From Flammula alnicola (lineage: Eukaryota > Basidiomycota > Agaricomycetes > Agaricales > Strophariaceae), in assembly GCA_015499995.1 (NCBI GenBank), contig JADNRV010000264.1, positions 1 through 64,000 on the forward strand: a stretch of DNA of 64,000 bases, written 5' to 3'. Below, in pieces: positions 22,584 through 34,120 of this stretch. The notes beneath the pieces were generated by a model. That model ran no database searches and was not told the DNA's origin. It worked only from the letters and a program-made list of their open reading frames with translations. Numbering within the stretch: the first letter of the stretch is position 1; every line of letters begins with the position of its first letter. A program made the translations under genes and the position numbers.

Positions 22584-23795
22584 TTATCGCCCTGGATAGC
22601 CCCCGGGAGCACCTGCTCCTGGCTGTGGCGACACAGCCCCACCATATGCCGCGTGTGGTCCTGGTGACATCCGTCCTCCGTAGGCCGCCTGCGGTCCAGG
22701 GGATGCTCTTCCTCCAAATGCAGCCTGGGGTCCTGGACTTTGTCTGCCAGCAGCGTAATCGTACGGAGGTTCAGCGCCGTACGCAGCATTAGGTCCTGGG
22801 CTCATTCTCCCGCCAGCACTCATCTGGGTCATAGGAATTGCTTCGCCACCCCATTCCTGTGAACCAGGGGCTCCGTGCTCGATTGTTCCGGGTATAGGTC
22901 CTCGGTAAGGATCATAGTACGCGCCCACAGCACCAGGGTCGTCTCGGTAGGGTTGATTGGGATTCAAATGAGGCAATGGTGGCACGGCATAGGGATCTGG
23001 GCCGGTAGAGTTGAAATCTGGCGTAGAATAATTGTTTGACGGGACACGCGAGAGCGAGCCCTCTGAGCCTGTGTCGAACCCTGATCGACCTGTGTTCTTG
23101 ACAGGAAGAGGATGAGAGTCGCTGGCGCCAGCTCCGTGTGTATTTAGATCGGGCCACTTGATGGCTTCATCTAGACAAAGAAAAATGAATTAGTTCAACA
23201 AAAAAAATGTTGGGTCGCGTGAAAGCAACGCACTATCGTCGAAGTCTGAAAAGCGTTTCCTAGTGAATTTCCAGACAAAAAATGCTATGATGCCAATGAG
23301 AGCAACACCGCCTGCGACGGACAAGCCAACGATTGAGCCCGTACCCAGACCACTGTCGCTGGAGGAAGTACCAGAAGAGGTTGCGGCTGGTGCAGAGGTG
23401 GTTGAGCTGGTTGAGGTGGTTGCTCCGGTGATTGTTGTGGTGACATCTACTCCACTGCCTGTGATGACTTGGGGAGGTAACGAGGTCGTATCCGAAGGTG
23501 CAACGTTAGTGGTAGTGCTGGGCGGTGGGGTTGTTGTGGTAGTGGGCGGCGGAGATTGTGCAGTAGTTGTTGTTGTAGAGGATGCTGAGTTTGTTGGAGG
23601 CAAGGTTGTGGTGCTGGATGCGGGAGGTGCTGAGGTCGACGTGTCTGCGGCAGCAGTCGTCGATGTTGTTGGCGACTGGGAGGCTGGGGGCGGAGTGACT
23701 GAATTGGACTGGCGAGGAATCAGGTCTGCATTAGCCTGGAGAGAAAAAAAGAGGAAAAGGAGAGAAGAAAAAAGAAAAGACTTGAGGACCCTCAT
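22584..23795 (-). CDS. Mid2-like Ser/Thr-rich single-pass cell-wall sensor
   Basis: From ATG 23795: signal peptide MRVLKSFLFSSLLFLFFSLQ (ending ANA), then ~150 residues of Ser/Thr/Pro-rich, probably O-mannosylated ectodomain without Cys-rich modules. One transmembrane helix follows (GSIVGLSVAGGVALIGIIAF FVWKF) with a basic stop-transfer RKRFSDFDD. After an intron the cytoplasmic tail reads DEAIKWPDLNTHG and is Pro/Gly/Tyr-rich, ending in repeats of the pattern (R-x)SPGPxAAYGG at about 22620-22810 (at least four copies). The layout matches Mid2/Wsc-type sensors that signal wall stress, though the repeat tail is unlike the yeast proteins. Neighbouring MARVEL gene on the same strand suggests a shared plasma-membrane context. 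Full-length. Confidence 0.78.
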
Positions 23796-24753
23796 TAGCG
23801 TAGTGTAAAGAGAGGAGGACAAGTGATTTCACACTTTTGTTGCCTTAGAAAACGCACAGCCACTTTCCATCACTCAACATCTCTCCACTCTCTCTCATGG
23901 GCCGACCTGCATCGCCGGAATTTGGCCAGTTCAAGCCATCGTCCCAGTGGCCGGAATATGGCTAGATTCCTCCCTGATTCCGGCATTCCTGCAGCCTCGT
24001 TGCAGACACGCGGTCGCGCGACTGTGAACAATCTTGTGGGTGAGCCTCCTCAATTCATTATACGTCTTCAAGATTCATGTCTAATTTAGGTCAGGAGATA
24101 ACTGTACAGGGCATTGTGGCACCCTATGCCAGCCAGCGGAGGACGCAAACATAAATCTGTCTTAATGTTCAACAGCGAACCAACCGCTCTGTTACTAGGT
24201 TTTGCAGGCCGTCATCTTTCATTAATTGGCTTGTCTGGACGCTACACTTTTCTCGGTACTTATTCACCTCTCAATATAATACCGATTACGCACATCATTT
24301 GCAGTGATTTGTCCAGCCTTGAAGGTGTGAGGACTCGTCGGTCACAGTCCAGCCTACTGCCCCTTCTGTACATTCCTCAGTTTTCCCGAACTCTCCAATC
24401 TACTATGTGGCGCGCGACATCTTATCAAGTATGGGAATCTCGCATTGCTATTGGTGATTCTCTTCCATGCGACCTTTGGGAATTCGCGACGACACCCTTC
24501 ATTTCATACACCATCCCCAACCCTGGTGCCGCGGGTACTGGTCCAAGTAGACTTGTCATATATTCATGTGCGACAACACAGCCTAGCGGTCCAATTGCCC
24601 AAAACAAGATACAACTGTTCCGACCACTTTTTGTTATATAACATCCATGCTTTAGCTTGGCACGTGTGAGTTACGACCGCCCGACACCCATCCTTAATTG
24701 CCCCTCGTCCTCTATAGTCGCCAGATACCCCACCTCCACCATATACCACAAAG
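23796..24753. other. Intergenic region with duplicated promoter-like segment
   Basis: No gene. The stretch at about 23937-24012, including CCTCGTTGCAGACACG and a GGCTAGATTCC word, is related to 31585-31655 upstream of the second zinc-finger paralogue. The pair appears to be a conserved flank of the finger-gene duplication. A pyrimidine-rich tract and CCTCTATAG near 24710 precede the finger gene start. Confidence 0.5.
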
Positions 24754-26693
24754 ATGCCATCTCCGTCGCCGAGACATCCCTCCCATTTCGCGCCATATAA
24801 TGTCGATCCCCTGGGACTGGACCCCTGGTATACACCGTCTCATAGAGAGAAAAAAGAAAGCTTGTTCATTTCGGCCGGATTGACTATAAACGACGCTTAC
24901 AGACCTTCGACAGTATTGACTTCGCCCACATCCGCCACGACCTCCACCGTGCCTACATGGCCAATTTCCGATCAAGAGACAGCTTCATTGGCAATGCCCC
25001 AGGCCGAGACAACTTTTTCTTTCTCACATGCGACAACATTGGCAAACTCTGACCAGCCATTGGCTTCGTCCAGGCTACCTAGTGAGGAAAGTCCGCATCA
25101 CCCATCCCAGCGGGCTGAACGTGAGCACCAGGCTCATATCGTTTCAAAGATGAGCCTATTAATTTTTTTTTCGATAGATTCACACTATCCCAGCACCGGT
25201 TTTTCTCCGTCATATCTGCCAACGACGACACAAATGGGGTTGGGCGCCGATCAAGACATATATTTTTGGCAAATGCAACGCGCTGAACTGAAGACTGGAA
25301 ATTTCCTAGACAATGGCCCTCAATGTAAGTTACGATTTTACAGTGTTCTGTGTGCGGCTTGACAGAAACATCCCTTAGATCTTAACATTCCTTATAACCA
25401 CTTGGGACAACCTTCCTCCCTCGCTCATTTAACACACAGCACAACACAGCCAATCGACTTACCCAGGGCTCTAAGGATGCCTCATGATCACGACACAAGG
25501 ATGCGACCTCCTACACGTAAGTCACAAGTTAGACTGCCTTATATATAAGATGTTAATATTATAATGCGCTTCAGGCCCTCTATACCCTCATTCCACGGCC
25601 ACAGCTTCCGACGTCACATTTATATTACCATCCAGCTCTGCATCGTCAATCCCTCTGCTCGAACAGCCCTCCCACTTCGAAGGACATGGTGACCTGTCGT
25701 TCGAACAATTCCTGCCCGATGTACAGCTTCTATGGTCCTCTTCCCAAAATCCCCAGCCAATCGTGTCGCCGTCCCAACTTCCAGATCAGGGATTTGCCGA
25801 CATGCGCATGCCTCTCTCATCCGATTTCGCCTCGCTTGATTCAGGGTTTTCTAACTATGCCGCCCCCGGCGACCCCATGCGACCAGGTCGTCGCCTCGGT
25901 ACTCCTGTCATCACTGTTCATCCCAGTAATACTAAGCGAGATCCTTGCGCTGGTCAGCATCCATTTTTTTTTTTGGTATCTATCCATGTTCACTCCTAAT
26001 GCTCTCATAGTAATCCGGGCTCCCACACGCCGAGATTACCACGAAGGAACGTCCGTATTATTCACGGAAACGAGTTCCAGGATTTTGGTGGAAGACAGCG
26101 CAAGGCCGGAACCCATTTCTATGAGCGCAGTCCCACGCCCGCCCATTGGCTCTTTGCCTCCAAGACAAGAGCTTCCAAATGTTGGCGTGGCTTCCAGCGC
26201 CACTGACATTGGAATCCATCGAACCTCCAAAGCAACCAAGCTCTGTTTGTTGAACTTCATTACGCTTCGCCGTAAGACGCTGGACTTGAGTGACCTCGAA
26301 GGCGTTCAACAAGCGTTCAAGCAATACCTCATACAAACAGCCCCAGATGGAAATGCCGCCGACATAGAGCAACTCTTCGGCAACGTCAAGCATGACGTGG
26401 GTACCACGGCTGGACGACAGGAAAGGGATAAAAAGAAAATCCACGAAACCTTATATTATTGCTGTTTCCCACATTGCCCGTCGAATTTTACACGTCGACA
26501 TGGCCTCGAAAGTGAGTGAACATCCTCCAAGATGAACTCCAGACAGATATCAACCAGTTTCTTTCCAGACCATCTAGCTGCTCACCTTGGCGTGACGCCT
26601 CGAAGATGTGCATTCTGTAAGAAATGCCTCTCAGTATCCTCGTTCAAACGCCACCAAGATAACTGTCGTTTGAAACCTCCCGACAGACGATGA
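24754..26693 (+). CDS. Zinc-finger paralogue A (C-terminal C2H2 + C2HC pair)
   Basis: ATG 24754 begins MPSPSPRHPSHFAPYNVDPL. About 450 residues of Ser/Pro/Thr-rich, apparently disordered sequence in several exons follow. The last two exons carry the finger pair. Finger 1, YCCFPHCPSNFTRRHGLE, is split by an intron before HLAAHLG, giving C-x4-C...H-x3-H. Finger 2, RRCAFCKKCLSVSSFKRHQD plus NC, gives C-x2-C...H-x4-C. The protein ends LKPPDRR at 26693. Just before the fingers lies a basic linker (GTTAGRQERDKKK) that is matched in paralogue B (GTSAGRRAGIERRKG). A sequence-specific transcription factor is likely from the fingers and long disordered region; targets are unknown. Paralogues B and C follow in the same orientation. 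Confidence 0.75.
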
Positions 26694-29452
26694 AGGATTT
26701 GCCGAAGGACACACGGATTTATACCCTTGCCATTTATACCCTCCAAATTGCCCATGTCTCCAAGCCGGAGGTCTTCTACGTGCTCATCGATATCCGTTAA
26801 TCCTTGGACTACGCACATGTAACTTATTTTTCAACAATTGCGGACAAGCCTGGAACTTTGGTTGCGATTTTAACTTCATTAGGACTTTACCTAGTTATAT
26901 CACCTCGCCGTTAGCGTAGTGGAATATTGGAGGAATGGCGGGAATATAGAAAGAATAAGGAATAAACAGCACATACCGGCATGTTTAGGTCCTCTATCAT
27001 TCAACGAGAGTGATCAACTTGCTTGTGAAGTCTGAAACGCGCACAAAATTGCTCGAGAGGGAAGTCTTCCTCATCATCTTATGCCCCAGTACTTCGCTCT
27101 TATACTCATTCAACCGGGCGCCGCTACCTGTAATAGGCGTATCATTTGACGGATGCAGATGTCCTCCTGAGTCCGGCTAAAGTCAGAACCACTGCTCTCA
27201 AATTTGTATACTTCCATACCAGCGCTTCGATCTACCATGTAGCAGGCAGCGCGGATCTGAATTCAGTACTTCATTAATACGCGTACTCCCCTAGTATCCG
27301 GCATCTTAATTACTTGCCTATCTACACAACGTTAAGTGCTGTGCGACAAAACACTCATTCCATGGGCTTCAGACCTTGGCGTTGAGGCTAGAGAGCACCT
27401 TGGACTGGCGTCGTGGTGCAAACTTGGCAGTTGGATACGGGTACAATCGACTTAGTCTTAGTATCGCTACACCAGGCGCATCTGGCAGCAAGATGTCATT
27501 CTGGCCGGCGATCAATGCATTTTGAACAGCAAGTCAATGAAGGTGGATACTTGTTTTTTGGTGCACGTCAGGTCATACTTAAATGATGGCTAATTAAATA
27601 TGATTGTTCTTCCCAGACAATGCGATATACCACGTTCCGGTTCTGGTGAGTTCTATTGACCCGCCGACCGGCACGAGCCACACTGCCCAGACACTGACAT
27701 GCACTGCTCCAGCTGTAAATTGCAGTGCCGCAGCCTTTCCCAACGAAGGTCAGCCACGTGATGCCTTTAGACGGGCGCTTAAATCAAGCTATACCCTATT
27801 ATGTCTATCCTGTTTTGGCCATTCTGGGGGAGGAGTATTCCATCGGAATGCTCTGCTAATAGTCACTGCATCCACACAGCCTATCTGTTTTTTTTTAACT
27901 TTCCGCTTCGTTTCCGACTCTCTATTAAAAATAGTGACACCGTTGACACCCACACTCCACTCCATCGACGAGTCAAACACACCCTTTCAGTTACTTTCTT
28001 GAAGAATCCAACTAGCCCTGCATAAAATGCTTTGCGGCTGGGTATAATTATAGGGAGATCTGACTCAGAAGCAACATAATGACGCGCTCTCCCCTGCACA
28101 TACCTTCCACCCTCCCAATGTTTCCCTCCTCCCGCAACGCAGATTTTCCGCCTGAAAACAAGTTAGCATACGCATAAAACTCTTTCGAATAAATGAGAGC
28201 TGACGTCGTTGATAATTTCGACGATAACGACATCTGCTTCCACATCGAACGAGGGCAGTAAGCGCCGAAGAATGTCCAGAATTCTCAAGTAACGTTGTTT
28301 ACTTTGCACCCTAGATCCCGAAGAAGTTCCCCATGTGACTGATGAATACTTCGACGACGAATTCTATTTTTAATATCGCTGTATATCAGAAGATGGCAGC
28401 AGGTTCAATGCCCGAGCGCAGTGTAGTGGACGGAGAGGTAGCTCCCCTCCCGTCTTCATTTGAATGTCTATGCTCTTCAGCACCACGTAACACACACATT
28501 GTCGCCACCTTCCCCAGAGCTACTACATGGGGCACTTATGTTTTTCATTTTTCCTTGCATTTTTCACACCCTCGTAGACTTTCTCACAACATCTCTCTGT
28601 CTCTCCTCCATTTATTTATTTGGGTCAAGCGCCAACCCTTCTTGAGCTCCACCTCCCAGCAGACGGGGATATGTGTCCTCATTGGATGTGAGGCTGGAGC
28701 TGCATGTCCGGTGGTTCAGCTGCAGAAGGAAAGCATTACCGAAGCCTGAGATCAGTGACAAGAGATACGGCGAACAATGAAAAGGCAAGGCGATGAGCCA
28801 CAGATGATGGTTGCCAGTGATTGGGACAACTGCTCGAAGCAACGAGTAAGGGAGATATTTTGCTAGTGCATTTCCGTGCCTCCTTGGTGCATTCAGGTAT
28901 TTTTTATTTAGGCTCATATGTACTATTGTACTACATTAGTTTGCATTATTTTCTTGCAGATATGGTAGAAAAATGCACGATCAATTAAGCGCCCATGACT
29001 TCGAGGATAATCTGCAAGTGAATCTCACTGATCATCAGGGTCCGGGGATCTCTTGCAAGTACTTTGCAAGTACTATCCGTATTCTTTTTTCTGTTAATCC
29101 AGCGGACCTTATATTTTAAAAACTCTGTTGCGCATCAAAGCCCCGCCCCACCCAAGGACGCCCAATTTTGCTGGCCACTCTCGACCCGCCGAGCGAACTC
29201 CGAGTTCGCCGGGGAATCTTTTCTTGCTCGGTCAATCACAATTTAGAGTGAACAGATCCTAAACATCATGATGATATTTACCGTAGACTCGATTAGCACT
29301 ATCACTCAGTTAATTAGTACAAGCTCGGTCATCCTCCCAAATAGTCACTAAAACGGCGCAAGATTTGCATGTTTACGATGATGTAGCTTCATTTTACCGC
29401 AACTCAATAACAGGTCAAACCGTGCAGATGTTTTGGTTAAAATTGTTGCCCA
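26694..29452. other. 2.7 kb gene-poor region
   Basis: Open frames at 27604-28002 and 28342-28749 (+) lack recognisable domains, and their composition is ordinary. Pyrimidine-rich, promoter-like tracts occur at 27880-27960 and 28540-28620 without a convincing gene behind them. A tandem 11-mer (TTGCAAGTACT twice) lies near 29052, and a short hairpin (GCGAACTCCGAGTTCGC) near 29195. Confidence 0.4.
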
Positions 29453-30480
29453 TTAACCATCGTAGTCCCTAATTCCAGCATTATGGAACTGGCTTTCCAG
29501 GGCTTCCTCTTCTTCCAATCCGTGAAATCCGATCGATTTCTGAAGCAAGTCTTCGTGATAAAATCTCTTATCTGTTTTTAATTTGATCCCCTTTTCAATT
29601 AGCAATGGCATTCTTTTGAAGGTGTCTTCGTCGATAGCGATATGATTGTCGTCGTCCGTTGGACGAATGCTGAGAGCCACAGAGCACAAAGGCCGTCGAT
29701 GAGGATTGTCGATGTCATTAGGAGAGCCGAAAATGTCAAGCACCAAGTTCCAGTCTCAACACTTCCTGGCTCCAAATATCATAGATTGAAGTCGAGGAAA
29801 AAAGGAGTCTTCGGCCTCCGTGTTGGCGCCCGGGAGCGTCGAAGGCCGAGAGAAGCAACGTAAAATGTTTGCTATAACATCGAAATCACAAGTGAATGAC
29901 AATGTCAGTTTGAGATGGTTCAGCGTAGGAGTCGCTCGAGAAATAAGGTCCAGATCTCTATCGCCAATGTCCACATGCAGTCCAGAGCCAGAAGAAAAAC
30001 GACGTCAAACTTTCGGTTGGTAATTCTTCACCCTCAAAATACGAGTTGGAATACCTTTTTAAGGAGGGAAGCGAAGTGTTGTAGAAATCAGCAAAATGGT
30101 CACCAGCGTTCAGCTCGAGGTGCTGAAGAGAAGTTTGTAATATTGGCTCATGAGGTGCTTGAAATCGATTTGGCGCTCTGTGAACATCCCATAACCATAA
30201 CTGACAGTGTGCTATATGGTGTTCTTCGAATGAGTTCCAGACATTCGTCGATGGCGAGCTAATCAGCTCCCATATGAGTGAGATTATTCCACTCAATATA
30301 GACTGAGTCGAGCTTGGTGTGTGAGATCTCGACTGTCGCTGGTTTCGCCTAAAGCACGATCAATGGAGTCGTCAGCAACGCAGAGCTGGAAGGTCTCCGA
30401 CGCAATTTCTGGAGGCATTCAGGGGATAAGGCAGTTGTGATTGGCGTTGATGTTTGACTACGAGGCTCTTCCTTTCGCGA
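29453..30480 (-). pseudogene. F-box/LRR-like gene, degraded
   Basis: Minus-strand pieces in changing frames give MPPEIASETFQLCVADDSID, the typical N-terminal F-box core of agaric F-box proteins. Next come WNSFEEHHIAHCQLWLWD, LQTSLQHLELNAGDHFADFY and LNHLKLTLSFTCDFDVIANI, leucine-rich repeat-like segments, and a C-terminal piece ending LESQFHNAGIRDYDG. The frame is lost between the F-box helix and the expected W-R-x2-A-x-S/T-P segment near 30290-30330, and again near 30000. The family (F-box receptors of SCF ubiquitin ligases) is clear from layout; intactness is not. Consensus errors could explain part of the damage. Confidence 0.55.
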
Positions 30481-30740
30481 TCTGGCCTTCAAGGTCTGCC
30501 AGTTGCTTGCATGGACTGCAGGGGTCGCAATTGATAATTTTCTACGGAAAGTCCGTGTCGTAGATGGACAAGCCATCGGGATTTCCACAGAGGGCACAGA
30601 GTGCCATCGTCGATCATGGGGTGCACAGCAGTCACGGACTATGTAGTATGCAGCGGAAAAACCTGCGTCTCACGAAAGTTGTTCAATCACCACCTAGTTT
30701 TAAAGGATAGATCTCACCTTCAACTCGGAAGTTCCAAAGG

Positions 30741-31387
30741 TCCATATGAGCAGAGAAAGTCGGAATCAAGAATTCCGCCTCACCGGCTCAGGCCGGACTC
30801 CGCCTCTGCCTCTCATAAAACCTTCCACCGGCCTCTTATTAGTCTATAATATACATTTATACTACATATCTTACAATTTAAGGTATTCTTCCAATAAAAT
30901 GATACTTTGCGAGCCCTTGGTAGTGTGAGGCGGAGTTGTTTGGCTGGAGCCTCGGTTTCGGCATGATAACAAATAGCGGCATAATTCTTACCACTGAGGA
31001 ATATCTCGCCTTTCAACAGTTTTTAACGCGAAAAAGCGGTCCAGGAGCTGCATAAAACATTAATAGCAGCCTAAACTTTGCTTACACTGTGATATGCGAG
31101 AGTTTTCATGTTGCTATTATTAAGAAGGTAAATCATTTAATCTCGGCTTTCGCCGAAAAGAAACGAGCGGTCCCCGGCCTTGTGTTATGCTGTGATCTGT
31201 CAGTGCTTCCTTGGTAAAAGAAATATATATTTCCAGATATAAGTATAATATGCCAATATATGTATCTTTAGGGCTCTGCAAGAAAAATCGCCCAACCTCT
31301 TGTTTATTTTGAGGCGGACAGTGAGGCGGAGTCCGGAGTGAGGCGGGTGAGGCGGATTTCTCATATCCGACTTGTCCTCCATATGAG
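30741..31387. mobile_element. MITE-like element with inverted ends and 10-bp target duplication
   Basis: The 10-mer TCCATATGAG occurs at 30741-30750 and again at 31378-31387 in the same orientation. The ~627 bp between begin CAGAGAAAGTCGGAATCAAG and continue to ATTCCGCCTCAC. The right end, read on the opposite strand, begins GGACAAGTCGGATATGAG and reaches AATCCGCCTCAC, followed on both sides by related CGGACTCCGCCTC words. The imperfect inverted ends extend about 60-70 bp. GAGGCGG words recur inside (30928, 31310-31350). No transposase is encoded. A 9-10 bp target duplication would suit a non-autonomous Mutator-like element; hAT (8 bp) is less likely. Confidence 0.7.
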
Positions 31388-32433
31388 TCACCTGGCAAGA
31401 CTTGCCCGGCATATCTTGCCGGCTTTTATGTAAGTTTGTTGTGCAAAGACTTCTGGATAATCGTGAGAATTACAACATATCTCCACTATCACTTGAACTA
31501 GTACTCTCTCGATGATACTTATGAAATATACGCTTTTGAATCGTTGACCTGCGTGGTCGGAATTTGGGTCGTTCACACCACCGTCGCCGTCACCGGAATT
31601 TTGCTAGATTCCCTCTCATTCCGTACCTCTGCTCGCGCCTCGTTGCAGACACGGATCACGCCAGTCCTACCAAATCAAAAATCGTGAGGTGCTTCGATTC
31701 ATGATCATCTTCAACGTGTTCTAAATCCTATTCAATTCAGGGCTGATATGGCACTCCATCCCAGAACTCCATCCTAGACGGCCCATGATACTAAGCTGAT
31801 CGTGAATGCATGTCAAGTTGATGCATTCGCAGAATGCTCGGAAACGAGCCTGCACATCGCGTCTGCCGTTCCTCAGCGGGTCCTGGACTGGACATTGCTC
31901 ATTAGCCAGGCTGTCGGGATGCAGCGCCTTTCGCTATAATCGCCCATGCAATTCCAGATACGCACGACATTTGCGCAGTCTTATTCTCAAAAGCCCCCGT
32001 CACAAATCATAAACCCTCCAAAATGGCCAGAACTCCTTCATGTCGCATGCCGTGATAGCACATAAGCCTGATTCTGTCATTCTTTGGTGTCCTCGATATG
32101 GGCTTGCACCGGTTTCGGGTCTGGTCCCTCTCAGAAATTGCCTTACGCAGCCGAACCCCCCATTTTGTATCTTCCATCCGTTCTCATGACGGTGCCACAC
32201 ACTCACTCTACTTGCGATGGGAATTCGTTGCGCACAGCCAAGTGGCCGTGCCCCCTACCGAATCCGCACAAATGCTGTAAAAGTCAAATTTACATAAACC
32301 AGCTTCTTCATCGTGTGTTTTTCGAGTTTTTCCTGTACATACACTGCATTGCCGTACGTTCCTTTCTGACTACTTTCTCATTTGAAATTCAGTTCAGAGC
32401 CTCCTTTGCACTCTCACCACAGCTACATACGCT
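31388..32433. other. Upstream region of zinc-finger paralogue B
   Basis: No gene is supported. The 31585-31655 segment resembles 23937-24012 upstream of paralogue A. Short frames at 31806-32012 and 32084-32280 lack features. A T-rich leader-like tract at 32310-32400 precedes the start of paralogue B. Confidence 0.4.
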
Positions 32434-34120
32434 ATGCACCCAACCCGACCATCGCCTTTCTCTCAAACGGTCCCGTACTCCACAGGCTCTTGGTTTACGT
32501 CTTCTTTCAGGAAACCAGGGAGCTCTCCTACAAGCAGTGAGTCGTGTTACTATGTGTGCTATGAATGGCATTAACGAAAACAGATCCGTCACCCTTTTGT
32601 AGTGATGATTCTGCGTCGAGCGTTGGCGTCCCCCCATCTTCATCGTGGAGGTTTCCCGACCAGAGAGAGCAACAAAACCCAACACCCCAATCTGATTGTC
32701 AGTGCCTATCAGATATCAATTCACCCGATACTAACACAATAAAAATTCCTTAGACTATGCTAATGCTTGTTATAGCGACACCCAAACTAACGGCATCGCG
32801 ACAACGCGGTCGAACCTTTTCGAGCAGCCTATAGAAGTGTCAGCCTCGCAGAACCCTTATCATGAACATCAGAGTCTCGTGGGTCAGAGACGTCAGTCCT
32901 AATTTCCACGCCTCCTATCAATGATTGTAACAAGAAATTTTTATTATAGAATATGCCCATACTGGTCAACCTCATGTCTCGACGACATTCAGGCTTGTCC
33001 AAGCCATGGATCCACCTTCAGCCTACGAAGAAAGAGGAATATCGATATGGGATGCCGGGCAGCCAGTTACCCTTGTCCCTCAGCCATCGTCGGAGAATAC
33101 GTGGCCAACTTCGAGAGTCGCCCAAGTAACGGCTCCATCCGCACAAACTCTTGACCAGGCCCTGCCCGGCCGTTCTTTATGTGGGTTACGATTTAAGCAT
33201 GAGCTGTGTGCGCATCATGTTAACCAATGCATAGCCCATCTACCTCCTGGATACTATGGCGATTTTGTTTGGTATCCAGCGCCTGCTGTCCTTCGACCAA
33301 CTTATGCCGAAGGACCATACGGTCTTTCTGCCAACCCTCATATGCGACCTTCCGAACCGTTTCCGCCCCACAACCACTACTCCACCGGCCAGTTTCCCCA
33401 GTCATTCTCTCGCTTCCTTATTTACATCTAACACATCTTTTGATTACACAGTGCCCTCATTTTCTAACCAGTTTGACCCGAGCTTCTCTTTCTCGTCGCG
33501 TGGAATGGGTGACCGCATCGTGGTAGAGAACCGTGGATTTCCTGCTCGCGTCTCCGTGAAAGGCATACCATCTCCGCCTACTAGTTCGTCTTCAAGGAGG
33601 CCTCATGGGCAGCAAACGTTGGCCACAGCCGGGGTGACTATGGGCATCGCCAATATACGTAGGACCAGCGGAACAAACGAGGTTACCGCCATCGATGCCA
33701 CTTTTCCGTCCTTAAGCGTTTCAAGGCCCCCAAACTTGGAAGCCACGGCTGCGTCTCGCGTAGGAGCCACTGGGACACCGCAATACTCCAGCGAAGACAC
33801 CAAGAGGGTCGTTGGTACCTCAGCCGGACGCCGCGCAGGCATAGAGCGCAGAAAGGGCGAGGCTAAATTCTTCTGTGAGTTCGAAGGCTGTCCTTCTAGC
33901 TTCACCCGTAAGCACAACTACGACTGTGAGCGAATCACCTTCAGTAACAAATATTTGTCTAACGGCTTTCCTGTTAGTCCATCTGAAATCTCATCAGGGA
34001 ATTACCGTTACATGCGGACGCTGTGATAAGACCTTAGCAGCATCCTCGCTCAAGCGCCACGAGAAAACTTGCAAAGGCCCTCGCGAGGAGCTTCAGGCAC
34101 CCTCTGACGCCATGAAGTGA
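32434..34120 (+). CDS. Zinc-finger paralogue B (C-terminal C2H2 + C2HC pair)
   Basis: ATG 32434 gives MHPTRPSPFSQTVPYSTGSW, which resembles the start of paralogue A and sets the start. A GTGAGT...AACAG intron leads to NPSPFCSDDSASSVGVPPSS. Disordered Ser/Pro/Thr-rich exons continue (MDPPSAYEERGISIWDAGQP, PSFSNQFDPSFSFSS). The finger region opens with GTSAGRRAGIERRKGEAKFF. Finger 1 is CEFEGCPSSFTRKHNYD, split by an intron before VHLKSHQG (C-x4-C...H-x3-H). Finger 2 is CGRCDKTLAASSLKRHEKTC (C-x2-C...H-x4-C). Intron position in finger 1 is conserved with A and C. Likely a DNA-binding regulator; no family name is recognised. Confidence 0.72.

Noticed and set aside
23263..23808. 181-codon plus-strand frame rich in Val and Glu
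   Set aside because: Antisense shadow of the Ser/Thr/Pro-rich ectodomain of the wall sensor; the Val-rich composition is the complement of Thr-rich coding.
29160..29215. GCGAACTCCGAGTTCGC hairpin as a terminator or element end
   Set aside because: Arms of only seven bases, no partner repeat nearby, and intrinsic terminators are not expected in a fungal nucleus.
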